Assembly (NCBI GenBank): GCA_945909635.1
Contig: OX246690.1
Location: 558,001-622,000, forward strand
Direction: 5' to 3'
Origin: Clostridioides difficile_A
GTDB lineage: Bacteria > Bacillota > Clostridia > Peptostreptococcales > Peptostreptococcaceae
Length of the DNA: 64,000 nt
Shown here: in pieces, positions 26,034 to 35,321 of the stretch
Numbering within the stretch: the first letter of the stretch is position 1
Layout: each line of letters begins with the position of its first letter
Notes under the pieces: model-generated
Told to the model about the DNA's origin: nothing
Seen by the model: only the letters and a program-made list of their open reading frames with translations
Database searches by the model: none
Program-made: the position numbers and the translations under genes

Positions 26034-28271
26034 TTGAAATATAATAATACATCTGAAATAAATCCACTAGATTGTATACTAGGTCAAGAAAGAGCTGTAG
26101 AAGCTATGGAATTAGGTCTAAGAATAAGTAATCCAGCCTATAACATATACTTAGCTGGTGAATCTGGAACAGGAAAAAGTACTTATGCCTTAAAGGTTTT
26201 GAATGAATATGCATCCAAAAAAAATACACATAAAGATTGGTGCTATATATATAATTTTGAAAACCCTAGAGAGCCTATTATAGTTGAGTTAGAAAAAGGG
26301 TTTGGAAGAGAACTTAAGAAAGACATGGAGAAGTTAATTGAGAGTCTTTTAGAAGATTTTAAAAATGCGTTTGAAAGTGAAAGCTTTGAAATAGAAAAAA
26401 ATAAACTTTTGGATGAATATGAAATAGAAAAAGATATGTTACTAAAGCAAATTAAGAAGTACGGAGAAGAAAAAGGATTTAAATTAAAACAGAGTAAAAT
26501 GGGAATAGTCTTTATACCTTTGAAAGAAGAGGAAGATGAAAGTGACATATCTGATGAGGAGTTCTATAAGGCAAAAAGAGAACTGGAAAACATGGCTATA
26601 CAGGTCGTATATAAAATTAAAGATTTAGAAGAAATAGCTGAAAAAGCTGTTTTAGAGCTTGAAGAAGAGATAGCTAAACTTGTAGTAGAACCTCACATCA
26701 AGACATTGTGCGAAAAATATGAAAATTATGATAAAATCCAAGCTTATTTGGAAAAAGTAAAAAAAGATATAATAGAATATATGTACTTATTCTATTTAGA
26801 TGAAGATGAATTAAAAGATAAATATGATAAAGAACATTTTATTAAATATAAAATCAACCTATTTGTAGACAACGGAGGTTCAAAAAACAAAGAATCAGCA
26901 CCTGTTATAGTAGAGATAAATCCAAGTCCTGCAAATTTATTTGGAAAGGCAGAATACGATTATGCAAATGGCAATATAAAGACTGATTTTACAAAACTAT
27001 TATCAGGAGCATTTCATAGGGCTAATGGTGGTTACTTAGTGATTTATGCAGACCAGTTATTAAAATATACGATGTCTTGGGAAATCCTTAAAAAGACTTT
27101 GCAAACAAAAAAAGTAATATTGGAAACTCAGACAGCAATTAAGCCAGAAAATATGCCATTAAATGTAAAATTAATATTGATTGGAAGTCACTATATATAT
27201 GATATTCTATACAGATATGATGAAGATTTTGAAAAATATTTTAAAATATTCGTGGATTTTGATAGTGAAATGGATAAGAATGAAAATAATGAAGATGGAA
27301 TTGCTAGATTTATAGCATCTCAATGTGATAAGAATAATTTAAGACATTTTACTAAGGAAGCTGTTGGTGAAGTTGTCAAATTTAGCACTAGATTGTCTGG
27401 TGATTTAGGAAAATTATCAACTAAATTTAATAAAATAATGGAAGTTGTAATAGAAGGAAGTGCATATGCAGAATTTAGAAATTCAAGATATACAGAGCAG
27501 TGTGATGTTAAGAAAGCAATAAGTGAAAAGAGAAAAAGAATTAATAGGGTAGAGACACATATGGATGAATCAATTGAAAATGGATTTACTTTAATAGAGA
27601 CAGAGGGAAAACAGGTTGGAGTGATAAATGGTCTATCTGTATTAAGTACGGGAGAGTACTCTTTTGGTAGAGCTTCAAGGATTACAGCAACCACTAGTCC
27701 AGGAAGTAAAGGCATAGTAAATATAGAAAGAGAAGTAAATATGAGTGGCTCTATACATAACAAAGGAGTGCTTATATTAGGGGGTTATCTTTCTGAGAAC
27801 TTTGCACAGGATTTAATAATGTCACTAAATGCATATATCTGTTTTGAACAAAATTATGGTGGAATAGATGGAGATAGTGCTTCTTCGGCAGAATTATATG
27901 TACTATTGTCATCTCTTAGTGGAGTGCCAATTAAGCAGAATATTGCTGTTACAGGCTCTATAAATCAAAAGGGAGATATACAAGTGGTTGGTGGAATAAG
28001 TGAAAAAATAGAAGGATTTTATTCTATATGTAGGACTAAAGGATTAAATGGTGAGCAAGGAGTTATAATTCCTAAGAAGAATCAGAGAAACCTTGTTTTA
28101 TCAGATGAAGTTAATGATGCTATATTAGATGGGAAATTTAAGATATATACAGTTGAAAGAGTAGAAGAGGCTATAGAGATACTGACAGATGTTAAATTTG
28201 AAGAAATAAAGAAATTAGTAAAAGAAAAATTGATATCCTTTAGTAAGATACAAACTGTGTCAAAAGAATAA
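26034..28271 (+). CDS. Lon-like ATP-dependent protease (LonB/YcbZ type)
   Basis: The TTG at 26034 is supported by GGGGAGGTGGGGGA upstream. The 745-residue protein begins with an AAA+ module, Walker A GESGTGKS (42-49). A long charged helical insertion (about 90-270) follows, then the Walker-B-like GGYLVIYADQLL (about 334-345). The C-terminal Lon protease domain has the Ser-Lys dyad: Ser615 in DGDSASSAEL and Lys658 in GGISEKIEGF. It lacks the N-terminal Lon substrate domain, so it belongs to the YcbZ/LonH-like group rather than LonA. It should degrade cytoplasmic proteins using ATP. A terminator follows. Confidence 0.87.
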   Translation: MKYNNTSEINPLDCILGQERAVEAMELGLRISNPAYNIYLAGESGTGKSTYALKVLNEYASKKNTHKDWCYIYNFENPREPIIVELEKGFGRELKKDMEKLIESLLEDFKNAFESESFEIEKNKLLDEYEIEKDMLLKQIKKYGEEKGFKLKQSKMGIVFIPLKEEEDESDISDEEFYKAKRELENMAIQVVYKIKDLEEIAEKAVLELEEEIAKLVVEPHIKTLCEKYENYDKIQAYLEKVKKDIIEYMYLFYLDEDELKDKYDKEHFIKYKINLFVDNGGSKNKESAPVIVEINPSPANLFGKAEYDYANGNIKTDFTKLLSGAFHRANGGYLVIYADQLLKYTMSWEILKKTLQTKKVILETQTAIKPENMPLNVKLILIGSHYIYDILYRYDEDFEKYFKIFVDFDSEMDKNENNEDGIARFIASQCDKNNLRHFTKEAVGEVVKFSTRLSGDLGKLSTKFNKIMEVVIEGSAYAEFRNSRYTEQCDVKKAISEKRKRINRVETHMDESIENGFTLIETEGKQVGVINGLSVLSTGEYSFGRASRITATTSPGSKGIVNIEREVNMSGSIHNKGVLILGGYLSENFAQDLIMSLNAYICFEQNYGGIDGDSASSAELYVLLSSLSGVPIKQNIAVTGSINQKGDIQVVGGISEKIEGFYSICRTKGLNGEQGVIIPKKNQRNLVLSDEVNDAILDGKFKIYTVERVEEAIEILTDVKFEEIKKLVKEKLISFSKIQTVSKE

Positions 28272-28307
28272 GTTTATTATAGAATTTAATGGGTATTTAT
28301 GTATAAT

Positions 28308-28342
28308 AAAAAGCAAGAACTTTAATAGGTTTTTGCTTTTTT
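28308..28342 (+). terminator. Terminator after the Lon-like protease gene
   Basis: AAAAAGCAA (28308-28316) pairs with TTGCTTTTT, followed by more T. Confidence 0.8.
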
Positions 28343-28468
28343 TGTGAAATATATGTAGATTGAATTTTTATTTTGTATATTTTATATATTGATGTTTATT
28401 TTTTGTTGAGATGATTAAACTATTTATAAATAGAGTCTTATAAATTAGTATTTTAAAGGGGGATAATT

Positions 28469-29443
28469 ATGAAAAATGTAAATCTAAAAGAGATAAATAA
28501 AAAAGACATAAAAGAAAATGAAGACATAAAAGCGAACCAAGAGATAAATGAAAAAAATCTAAAAGGGAAAGAAGACATAGATAAAAAAGATATAAATAAA
28601 GTTGAACCTAAAAAAGAAATGAATAAAGCAATTAGTAAAAAAGATAAAATAATTGATGAGAAAGATATATCAAATTTTAGTGATATTGAAGAAGATAAAA
28701 AAACTGAAACAGGCAAAAAATCAAAGAGTACTAATTCCAATAAGAAAACACAAAAATCAGATAAAGAAACTAAAAGTAAATCTAAGAATAAGAATAAGTC
28801 AGTAAATGATAAAGATGTAAACAAGATTTTAGATGAATTAGAAAAACTATACCCAGATGCTACATGTGAGTTAAATTATGGGACAGCCTTTGAACTTTTG
28901 ATAGCTACTATTCTATCAGCTCAATGTACTGATGTAAGGGTAAATAAAGTTACATCAGAGTTATTTAAAAAGTACAATACAGCAAGAGACTTTGCCAACT
29001 TGAGTATTGAAGAAATTAGTAAAGAGATAAAAAGTTGTGGCCTTTATAAAAGTAAATCTCAAAAAATAAAAGATACATCTGAACAACTATGTGAATTATA
29101 TGATGGTGAGGTACCAGATAGTTTAGAAAAACTTGTGAAATTACCTGGCGTTGGAAGAAAAACAGCAGGAGTTGTACTTAGTAACGCCTTTAATCAACCA
29201 GCAATAGCAGTAGATACCCATGTATTTAGAGTTACCAATAGAATTGGAATAGTGGATGAGCCAAATCCTCAAAAAACAGAATTTGCACTTATGGAAGCTA
29301 TACCAAAAGAAAGATGGTCACACTCACATCATGTATTAATTTTTCATGGAAGAAGAATGTGTAAAGCTAGAAATCCAGAATGTGGAGATTGCCCAATAAA
29401 AGAAGATTGTAATTATTATAAAGAAATTAATGAAATGAAATAA
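28469..29443 (+). CDS. nth: Endonuclease III with long Lys-rich N-terminal extension
   Basis: The C-terminal ~210 residues are a complete Nth protein. ILSAQCTDVRVNKVT is the substrate helix, the helix-hairpin-helix is LPGVGRKTAG with the catalytic Lys, and VDTHVFRVTNRIG carries the catalytic Asp. The [4Fe-4S] loop Cys-x6-Cys-x2-Cys-x5-Cys is at the end. It is a DNA glycosylase/AP lyase for oxidised pyrimidines. The first ~110 residues are unusual: almost only Lys, Asp, Glu, Asn, Ser and Ile (for example KDIKENEDIKANQEI), absent from E. coli Nth (211 residues). AAAGGGGG 8 nt before the ATG supports the long start, and no ribosome site precedes the core. Confidence 0.92.
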   Translation: MKNVNLKEINKKDIKENEDIKANQEINEKNLKGKEDIDKKDINKVEPKKEMNKAISKKDKIIDEKDISNFSDIEEDKKTETGKKSKSTNSNKKTQKSDKETKSKSKNKNKSVNDKDVNKILDELEKLYPDATCELNYGTAFELLIATILSAQCTDVRVNKVTSELFKKYNTARDFANLSIEEISKEIKSCGLYKSKSQKIKDTSEQLCELYDGEVPDSLEKLVKLPGVGRKTAGVVLSNAFNQPAIAVDTHVFRVTNRIGIVDEPNPQKTEFALMEAIPKERWSHSHHVLIFHGRRMCKARNPECGDCPIKEDCNYYKEINEMK

Positions 29444-29639
29444 CTTTTATCAAAGTAAGTTGTACAAGAGGGATTTTCTGATATAATAATACTTATGAAA
29501 ATGTTAGATAGAAAACTATTATATATAACTAAGTAAAAATTGTTATTAACATTATTATATATAATAGTATAATATTATTGTTATTCTGTTTATAAAATAA
29601 AGTTTAATAAATTAAGAGCAATACTTAGGGAGGATAAAA

Positions 29640-30110
29640 ATGTCATTGAATATAGTATTAGTAGAACCAGAAATACCTCAAAATACAGGAAATATAATAA
29701 GAACTTGTGCAGCAACAGGTTCAACTTTACATTTAGTAAAGCCATTAGGTTTTTCATTAGATGATAAACACCTAAAAAGATGTGGGCTTGACTATTGGGA
29801 TATAGCTGATATACAATATTACGATAGCTTTGAAGAATTACAAGAAAAGTATCCAAACAGCAAATACTTTTTTTCTACAACAAAGGCTAAGCAGTCACAT
29901 TCAGATGTGAAATATGAAGAAAATTGTTTTATAGTATTTGGCAAAGAAACAAAGGGATTACCAGAACCTTTGTTGAAAGCAAATATGGATACTTGTATTA
30001 GAGTACCTATGTTGGATGTTGAAAAAGCTAGGTCACTAAATTTATCAAATTCAGTTGCTATAGTAGTGTACGAAGCTTTAAGACAAATAGGATACCCTAA
30101 TATGAGGTAG
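29640..30110 (+). CDS. trmL: tRNA (cytidine/uridine-34-2'-O)-methyltransferase
   Basis: The 156-residue SPOUT-class enzyme has NIVLVEPEIPQNTGNIIRTC at the N-terminus, HLVKPLGFSLDDKHLKR, FGKETKGLP and a C-terminal knot region RVPMLDVEKARSLNLSNSVA. Length and motifs match TrmL/CspR, which methylates the wobble position of tRNA-Leu. AGGGAGGA precedes the ATG. The DegV gene follows after 34 nt and may be co-transcribed. Confidence 0.92.
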   Translation: MSLNIVLVEPEIPQNTGNIIRTCAATGSTLHLVKPLGFSLDDKHLKRCGLDYWDIADIQYYDSFEELQEKYPNSKYFFSTTKAKQSHSDVKYEENCFIVFGKETKGLPEPLLKANMDTCIRVPMLDVEKARSLNLSNSVAIVVYEALRQIGYPNMR

Positions 30111-30144
30111 TTTACCAAGCCTAAATGAGAAAGGAGCATACTTA

Positions 30145-30990
30145 ATGAAAAATCTAAAGATAATCTGTGACAGTTTATCGGACGTGCCAAAAGATTTGTT
30201 AGATAAATATGATATAGATATTGTCTCGTTAACAGTTATATTAGAGGAAAAAGAGTATAAGGATAGAATCGATATATCTGGAGATGAATTTTATAAAAAG
30301 CTTAGAGAAGAAAATGCATATCCAAAAACTTCTCAAGCTACTTATGCCCAATTTAAGGAAGTGTTTGAGAAGTATACTAGTGAAGATAGAGAGATACTTT
30401 ATATAGCAGGTTCTGCCACAGCCACAGGGACGTATCAAAGTGCTGTAATGGCAAAAAATGATGTAGAAGGTAAAATATATACATACGACTCTAACTTGCT
30501 TTGTATGGGAACTGGTTTACTTGTAATAAAAGCAGGAGAACTTGCAAGTGAAGGAAAGTCTATTGATGAAATATTGCCTGTTTTAGATGATTTAAAAGAG
30601 AAAGCTTTTGTTATATTTTCGGTGGATACACTAGAATATTTACAAAAGGGAGGAAGAATATCATCTACTAAAGCAGCAATAGGAAGCATATTAAATATAA
30701 AACCTATCCTAGAGATAAAAGATGGACTAGTTTCACAAATATCTCAAGTAAGAGGAAAGAAGAATGTAATTTCTAAGATGATGGACTTGATAAAATCAAA
30801 TTGTGGGGATGATTTATCAGACCAAATTGTGTATATAGGATATAGTGATGATTTTAAGGAAAAAGAACAATTATCTAGGGTTATGGAAGATGAATTAAGA
30901 CCTAAGGAAATTAGATTTTTCCAAATTGGTGTGTGTATAGGTGCACATGCTGGACCTGGTGTCACTGGTATCATATGTCTAAAAAAATAA
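30145..30990 (+). CDS. DegV family fatty-acid-binding protein
   Basis: The 281-residue protein shows the DegV pattern: an N-terminal ICDSLSDVPKDLLDKYDI strand-loop, YKTSQA-type segment AYPKTSQATYAQF, SVDTLEYLQKGGRIS and C-terminal GAHAGPGVTGI. DegV (FakB-like) proteins bind a fatty acid and may present it to a kinase; no FakA partner is nearby. AAAGGAGC lies 8 nt before the ATG. Confidence 0.88.
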   Translation: MKNLKIICDSLSDVPKDLLDKYDIDIVSLTVILEEKEYKDRIDISGDEFYKKLREENAYPKTSQATYAQFKEVFEKYTSEDREILYIAGSATATGTYQSAVMAKNDVEGKIYTYDSNLLCMGTGLLVIKAGELASEGKSIDEILPVLDDLKEKAFVIFSVDTLEYLQKGGRISSTKAAIGSILNIKPILEIKDGLVSQISQVRGKKNVISKMMDLIKSNCGDDLSDQIVYIGYSDDFKEKEQLSRVMEDELRPKEIRFFQIGVCIGAHAGPGVTGIICLKK

Positions 30991-31116
30991 ATAATATTTT
31001 TTAAATTATTAGTTGTTTTTTTATTAGATTAAGATAAAATATTAAATATTGATATGCTAAATTGGATTTATTTTAGATAAAATTAAGTGTTGATATATTA
31101 GATTTAGTTTTTAGGG

Positions 31117-31157
31117 AAGTGTGTAAATAGATAAAATTCTATTGCACACTTTTTTAT
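31117..31157 (+). terminator. Terminator after the DegV gene
   Basis: AAGTGTG with AAATAG pairs with CTATT and CACACTT around ATAAAATT, followed by TTTTTAT. Confidence 0.8.
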
Positions 31158-31261
31158 AGTAAGATTTATTGTAAAGAGTTCAAAACAAGAGTGTAAATTA
31201 TATATAAAAAATTTATAAACAGTATATAAAAATGTCATGAAAGTATAAGGAGTGAAATTTG

Positions 31262-32266
31262 ATGCATTTAAAAAGAGTGTTGATATTGATATTAACCGTA
31301 GCAATGACAGCTGGAATGTTGGTTGGGTGTAGCAATAATCCTGACAACAATTCTAATTCTAACAAAGGTAATAAAAGTAATATAACTGACAAAAATAATT
31401 CAAAAAAATCTATATCTATGATACTAGATATTGAAGGAACAAACAATGAAGTTATGAATAATGCTGCTTTATTGGCATTAGACAATGCTAAAAAGAAACT
31501 TAATATAGATACAAATAAGGTGGAATCAGATGATTCGTCGACTTTTTCTAATAGTATAGATATTTTATGCAATGACAATCAAGATTTAATTATAGCTGTA
31601 GGAGCTAGGTTTGCAAAACCACTGGAGAAGGTAGCTAAGAAATATCCAAAGCAACAATTTGCAATTGTAGATTATGAATATGACAAGCAACCTTCTAATA
31701 TAACTTCAATTTCTTATGAAGATAATAAATCTGGATATCTAGCTGGATTAATCGCTGGAAAGATGACTGAAAGTGATAAGGTCGGTTTTATTGGTGGAGT
31801 AAAGGGTTCTAGTAGAGATAAATTTGAAGCAGGTTTTAAAGAAGGTATTAAATTTTCTAATAGTAGTATAAAGGATGTTTCAATTGAATATGTGGATGTC
31901 TTTAAGGATAGTAAATCGGCTGAGTCTATAGCTAAAAAAATGATGGATAATGGGGTAGATGTTATTTTCTCTACTACTGAAGATGATTCAAAGACTGTAA
32001 TAAATGCAGTTAGAGCGAAAAATAAGAAAGTTATAGCTACTAATAAAGACCAACATGATTTGGCTCCAGAAAATGTTATAAGCTCTATTGTAAAAGATTT
32101 TGAAAAGCCCACTTATAATATGATACAAAGTTTTATAAAGGGAAATTATAAAGGTGGAGAAGTTATAGAAAATACAGTTCAGTCTGGAAGTACTGGACTT
32201 GCTCCAAATAGCTCTCAAAATGTTCCTCCAGATGTGTTAGAATATGTTAATAAGAACAATAAATAA
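31262..32266 (+). CDS. BMP/PnrA-family substrate-binding lipoprotein
   Basis: The ATG at 31262 lies 7 nt after AAGGAGTG. The 334-residue protein has a lipoprotein signal ending LVGCSNN (Cys at about residue 22), a short Asn/Lys/Ser linker, and a type 1 periplasmic-binding fold. Family segments are LIIAVGARFAKPLEKVAKKY, YLAGLIAGKMT, KVGFIGGVKGSSRDKFEAGF and VIFSTTEDD. BMP/PnrA/TmpC proteins bind purine nucleosides for ABC import, but no permease or ATPase gene is present. It is tandem with a paralogue 40 nt downstream. Confidence 0.85.
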   Translation: MHLKRVLILILTVAMTAGMLVGCSNNPDNNSNSNKGNKSNITDKNNSKKSISMILDIEGTNNEVMNNAALLALDNAKKKLNIDTNKVESDDSSTFSNSIDILCNDNQDLIIAVGARFAKPLEKVAKKYPKQQFAIVDYEYDKQPSNITSISYEDNKSGYLAGLIAGKMTESDKVGFIGGVKGSSRDKFEAGFKEGIKFSNSSIKDVSIEYVDVFKDSKSAESIAKKMMDNGVDVIFSTTEDDSKTVINAVRAKNKKVIATNKDQHDLAPENVISSIVKDFEKPTYNMIQSFIKGNYKGGEVIENTVQSGSTGLAPNSSQNVPPDVLEYVNKNNK

Positions 32267-32306
32267 TCTATAGAGACTTCATGTTCTATATCAGGGAGTG
32301 AATTTT

Positions 32307-33422
32307 GTGAAAATAAAAAGACTATTGATGCTCTGCTTTGTTGTGGTGTTTACAATTTTTATATTAGCTATATGTGATTTTGATTTTGGACTTGATAAAG
32401 TAAACAAAGATAATTCTAATATAAATAGTGCTAAATCCAAACAGAGTGAGTCTAAAAGTGTATCAACATCGTCAAATAAAGATAAAGTAGATAACAAAAG
32501 TAATAATGAGGAATATGAAATAAAAGATGATGATTCTTATGTGAGAAAAACTGTTGGAGTATTATTAGACACTGAAAACTTAAATAACGAATCGTATAAT
32601 AACAATGTACTATCAGCTCTAAAAAGAGCTGATAAAGATTTTGATATTAGAATAAAACTTGAGAAACCAAAGACTTCTAAGAATTTTAAAGAAAGTCTAG
32701 AAAAACTACATAAATCTGAACCAGATTTGATAATAGCAGTTGGAGCTAGGTTTGCAGAGTTAATTAAAGAAGATGCTACCAAATATCCAAAACAACAATT
32801 TGCAATAGTTGATTATGCTTATAAAGTCCAACCTGCTAATGTAGTTTCAGTATCATTTCAAGATAATTCTACTGGATATTTGGCAGGTCTTATTGCAGGT
32901 AAAATGACTGATACTGGTAAAGTAGGTTTTATAGGAGGTGTTGAGGGTTCTAGTAGGGATAAGTATGAATCTGGATTTAGGAAAGGTCTAAAAACTTCAA
33001 ATAAAAATGCTGAGTTACTAGTTAAATACTCAAATGTATTTGAAAATCCTGAGTCAGCTAGAACTATTGCAAAAGAAATGAGAGATTCTGATAGAGATGT
33101 TGTATTCTCAGTTACAGAAGATGATAGTAAAAGAGCTATTCAGGTAGCAAGAGAAAATGGTGGCCAAGTTATAGCTATTAATAAAGACCAATATGATATG
33201 GCACCAAACAATGTAATAAGTTCAATTGTAAAAGATGTGGAACAACCAGTCTATGAATTAATAAAGAATGTTATAAAAGATGGTTTTCATGGAAGTAAGG
33301 TAATGGAATTTAAAATAAAGGATGGAGAAATAGGATTGACTCCAAATAGTAGTAGAAATATACCACCAGATGTTTTAGAGTACATAAAAAAAGAGTATAA
33401 CAAAGTGAAAGATACATATTAA
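32307..33422 (+). CDS. BMP/PnrA-family protein, paralogue without standard lipobox
   Basis: The GTG at 32307 lies 8 nt after GGGAG. The 371-residue paralogue of the preceding gene shares LIIAVGARFAELIKED, YLAGLIAGKMT, KVGFIGGVEGSSRDKYESGF and the end NIPPDVLEYIKKE. The N-terminus has one hydrophobic helix ending ILAICDFD; Ile before Cys is not a good lipobox, so it may remain as a membrane anchor. A Ser/Lys/Asn-rich linker (about 30-75) follows. Residues near the ligand pocket should be compared with the first copy. A terminator follows. Confidence 0.82.
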   Translation: MKIKRLLMLCFVVVFTIFILAICDFDFGLDKVNKDNSNINSAKSKQSESKSVSTSSNKDKVDNKSNNEEYEIKDDDSYVRKTVGVLLDTENLNNESYNNNVLSALKRADKDFDIRIKLEKPKTSKNFKESLEKLHKSEPDLIIAVGARFAELIKEDATKYPKQQFAIVDYAYKVQPANVVSVSFQDNSTGYLAGLIAGKMTDTGKVGFIGGVEGSSRDKYESGFRKGLKTSNKNAELLVKYSNVFENPESARTIAKEMRDSDRDVVFSVTEDDSKRAIQVARENGGQVIAINKDQYDMAPNNVISSIVKDVEQPVYELIKNVIKDGFHGSKVMEFKIKDGEIGLTPNSSRNIPPDVLEYIKKEYNKVKDTY

Positions 33423-33491
33423 TAACTGTTTTAAACGTTTATAAAAATGCACTTTATAGGTGTGAGTTAATTATAGAAAAGTCTAATAATA

Positions 33492-33530
33492 GGTGTGTTA
33501 GCAGAAAAATTCTGCTACACACTTTATTTA
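33492..33530 (+). terminator. Terminator after the BMP-family pair
   Basis: GTGTG and TAGCAGAA pair with TTCTGCTA and CACAC (33493-33522), with a small loop, followed by TTTATTTATTT. Confidence 0.8.
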
Positions 33531-33574
33531 TTTCAAGTAAAAAATTTATCAAAAAAAAGAAAAAGGAGTAAAAA

Positions 33575-34336
33575 ATGGAATTTACAAGAGAGCCATTTAT
33601 ACTAGATGACGATTTGTGTCTAGCTTTGGTGGACAAAAGAATTAGTTATCTAATGGAAAATGAATTAAAATTAAGAAATATAGAGATAATAAAAACAATA
33701 GAATGTAAAGAATTATATGAAAGCATAAAATATCACCCAGATATATGTATTTGTAATTTAGGAAAAGGAGATATAATTGTTGCGCCGAATGTATATAATC
33801 AATACAAAGAGTTATTAAGTAGATATAAATTTAATATAATTAAGGGAGAAGCTAATTTATTAAATAGATACCCTTATGATATACCTTACAATATTGCTAT
33901 AGTTGGTGACTATGCTATCCATAACTTTAAGTACACTGATAAAGTAATATTAGATTATATTGAAAATAATAAACTTAAAAAGATAAATATAGAGCAGGGC
34001 TATTCTAAATGCTCAATCTGTATAGTAGATAGAACATCTATAATAACATCAGATAAAGGTATTTGGAAAAGCATGAAGAATACAGAAATAGAGTGTTTAT
34101 TAATAGAAAAAGGTCATATAAATTTATTTGAGATGAATTATGGATTTATAGGTGGATGTACAGGGTTAATTTCTAAGGATAAACTAGCTTTTTGTGGAGA
34201 TGTTAAAAAACATCCTGACTATGAACGTATAAAAAGTTTTGTAGAAAGTAAAAACAAGGAGATAGTTACACTTAGCTGTGAGAATTTACTAGATATAGGT
34301 TCTATAGTTCCTCTCATGACAAGAAAGGAGCGATAA
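33575..34336 (+). CDS. Pentein-like (GME-fold, DUF6873-type) protein of unknown function
   Basis: The 253-residue soluble protein has repeating strand-helix units. The C-terminal motif MNYGFIGGCTGLISKDKLAF then CGDVKKHPDYERI resembles the Cys end of guanidino-modifying (pentein) enzymes; the family is probably DUF6873. A full catalytic set (Asp, Glu, His, Cys) cannot be confirmed by eye. AAAAGGAG lies 8 nt before the ATG. The stop is 2 nt before the start of the next gene, so the two are tightly coupled. Confidence 0.6.
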   Translation: MEFTREPFILDDDLCLALVDKRISYLMENELKLRNIEIIKTIECKELYESIKYHPDICICNLGKGDIIVAPNVYNQYKELLSRYKFNIIKGEANLLNRYPYDIPYNIAIVGDYAIHNFKYTDKVILDYIENNKLKKINIEQGYSKCSICIVDRTSIITSDKGIWKSMKNTEIECLLIEKGHINLFEMNYGFIGGCTGLISKDKLAFCGDVKKHPDYERIKSFVESKNKEIVTLSCENLLDIGSIVPLMTRKER

Positions 34337-34338
34337 CT

Positions 34339-35157
34339 TTGGTTGAGAAGGATAATATTTCTTCTATGAAATTTTTGAGGAATAATAATGTAAACGATAG
34401 ATTAATATATACGAATGACATTGTAGAAGTAGTGATAGATTCTGCAAAGCAAGAAGTATTAAATAAAAAAATACTTAATGGTACTAAAACTGAACAAAGA
34501 GCTCTAAATATTGATGAGATATCAACAGAAATAACTAGTATGATAATAAGTATAATGAAAGAGAAACTTTTAAAAGAATACATTCTAAAATGCTATGGGC
34601 GTACATATCCTGAAGATAAAAATAATATATACATATATTCACTGAACATATTTGCTAAAAAAGAGATTTTTATGAGAGAAACAGTATTTACAAGGGTGAG
34701 AAACTATATAGAGGAAAATGATTTTATAAACGTAGAAGGTTTTATTAGATTTAGAATGCGAGAATTTATGAAATATATTTCTGCTATAGGTGATATTGCA
34801 GTTGAGGAGTATTTAATAAAGAAAGACCAAGATGAATTTATAAGAGTCTTAAAATACTTTATAGATACTCAAGAAGAAAAGATTGATTTGCTAAAAGTTC
34901 ATATAATGGAAGATAATACATTTATTTTATACGATAAAAATGGAAACAAAATAGACAGTATAGATGATGAAGAAATCATAAATATGGTAATAAGAGAGAA
35001 TTTAAACTATGAGGACTTTTTAATAAGTACCTTATTAACTTTATGTCCTAGAAAAATAGAAATATTAGATTTATTAAATAATAATTGCTCAAAAGAAATT
35101 ATAGATACTGTAGAGGCAATTTTTGAAAATAAAGTTAGTATAATTATGGAGAATTAG
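34339..35157 (+). CDS. ytxC: YtxC-like sporulation-associated protein
   Basis: The TTG at 34339 is supported by AAAGGAGCG 8 nt upstream. The 272-residue helical protein contains NVEGFIRFRMREFMKYISAI and a C-terminal LCPRKIEILDLL segment, like YtxC. Context helps: in B. subtilis ytxC lies just upstream of thrS, and here only a DUF445 gene separates it from the thrS leader. Its molecular function is not known. It overlaps functionally with the gene ending 2 nt upstream, which suggests one transcript. Confidence 0.65.
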   Translation: MVEKDNISSMKFLRNNNVNDRLIYTNDIVEVVIDSAKQEVLNKKILNGTKTEQRALNIDEISTEITSMIISIMKEKLLKEYILKCYGRTYPEDKNNIYIYSLNIFAKKEIFMRETVFTRVRNYIEENDFINVEGFIRFRMREFMKYISAIGDIAVEEYLIKKDQDEFIRVLKYFIDTQEEKIDLLKVHIMEDNTFILYDKNGNKIDSIDDEEIINMVIRENLNYEDFLISTLLTLCPRKIEILDLLNNNCSKEIIDTVEAIFENKVSIIMEN

Positions 35158-35321
35158 GAACTAAAGATATAAAACTAAAAAAATTCTTTTTAAATCGACA
35201 CAAAAGACTTATAATTGTATATAAAGCTATAATATAGCTAGGGCTATTAACTATAAAAAATATCTACTGATTAAGTGTAATATAGCTGACAAATATACAA
35301 TTGATAAGGAGAAATTTTATA

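Noticed and set aside
28453..28824. Minus-strand Phe/Leu/Ser-rich ORF of 123 codons
   Set aside because: It mirrors the Lys-rich extension of nth and is explained by codon bias on the other strand.
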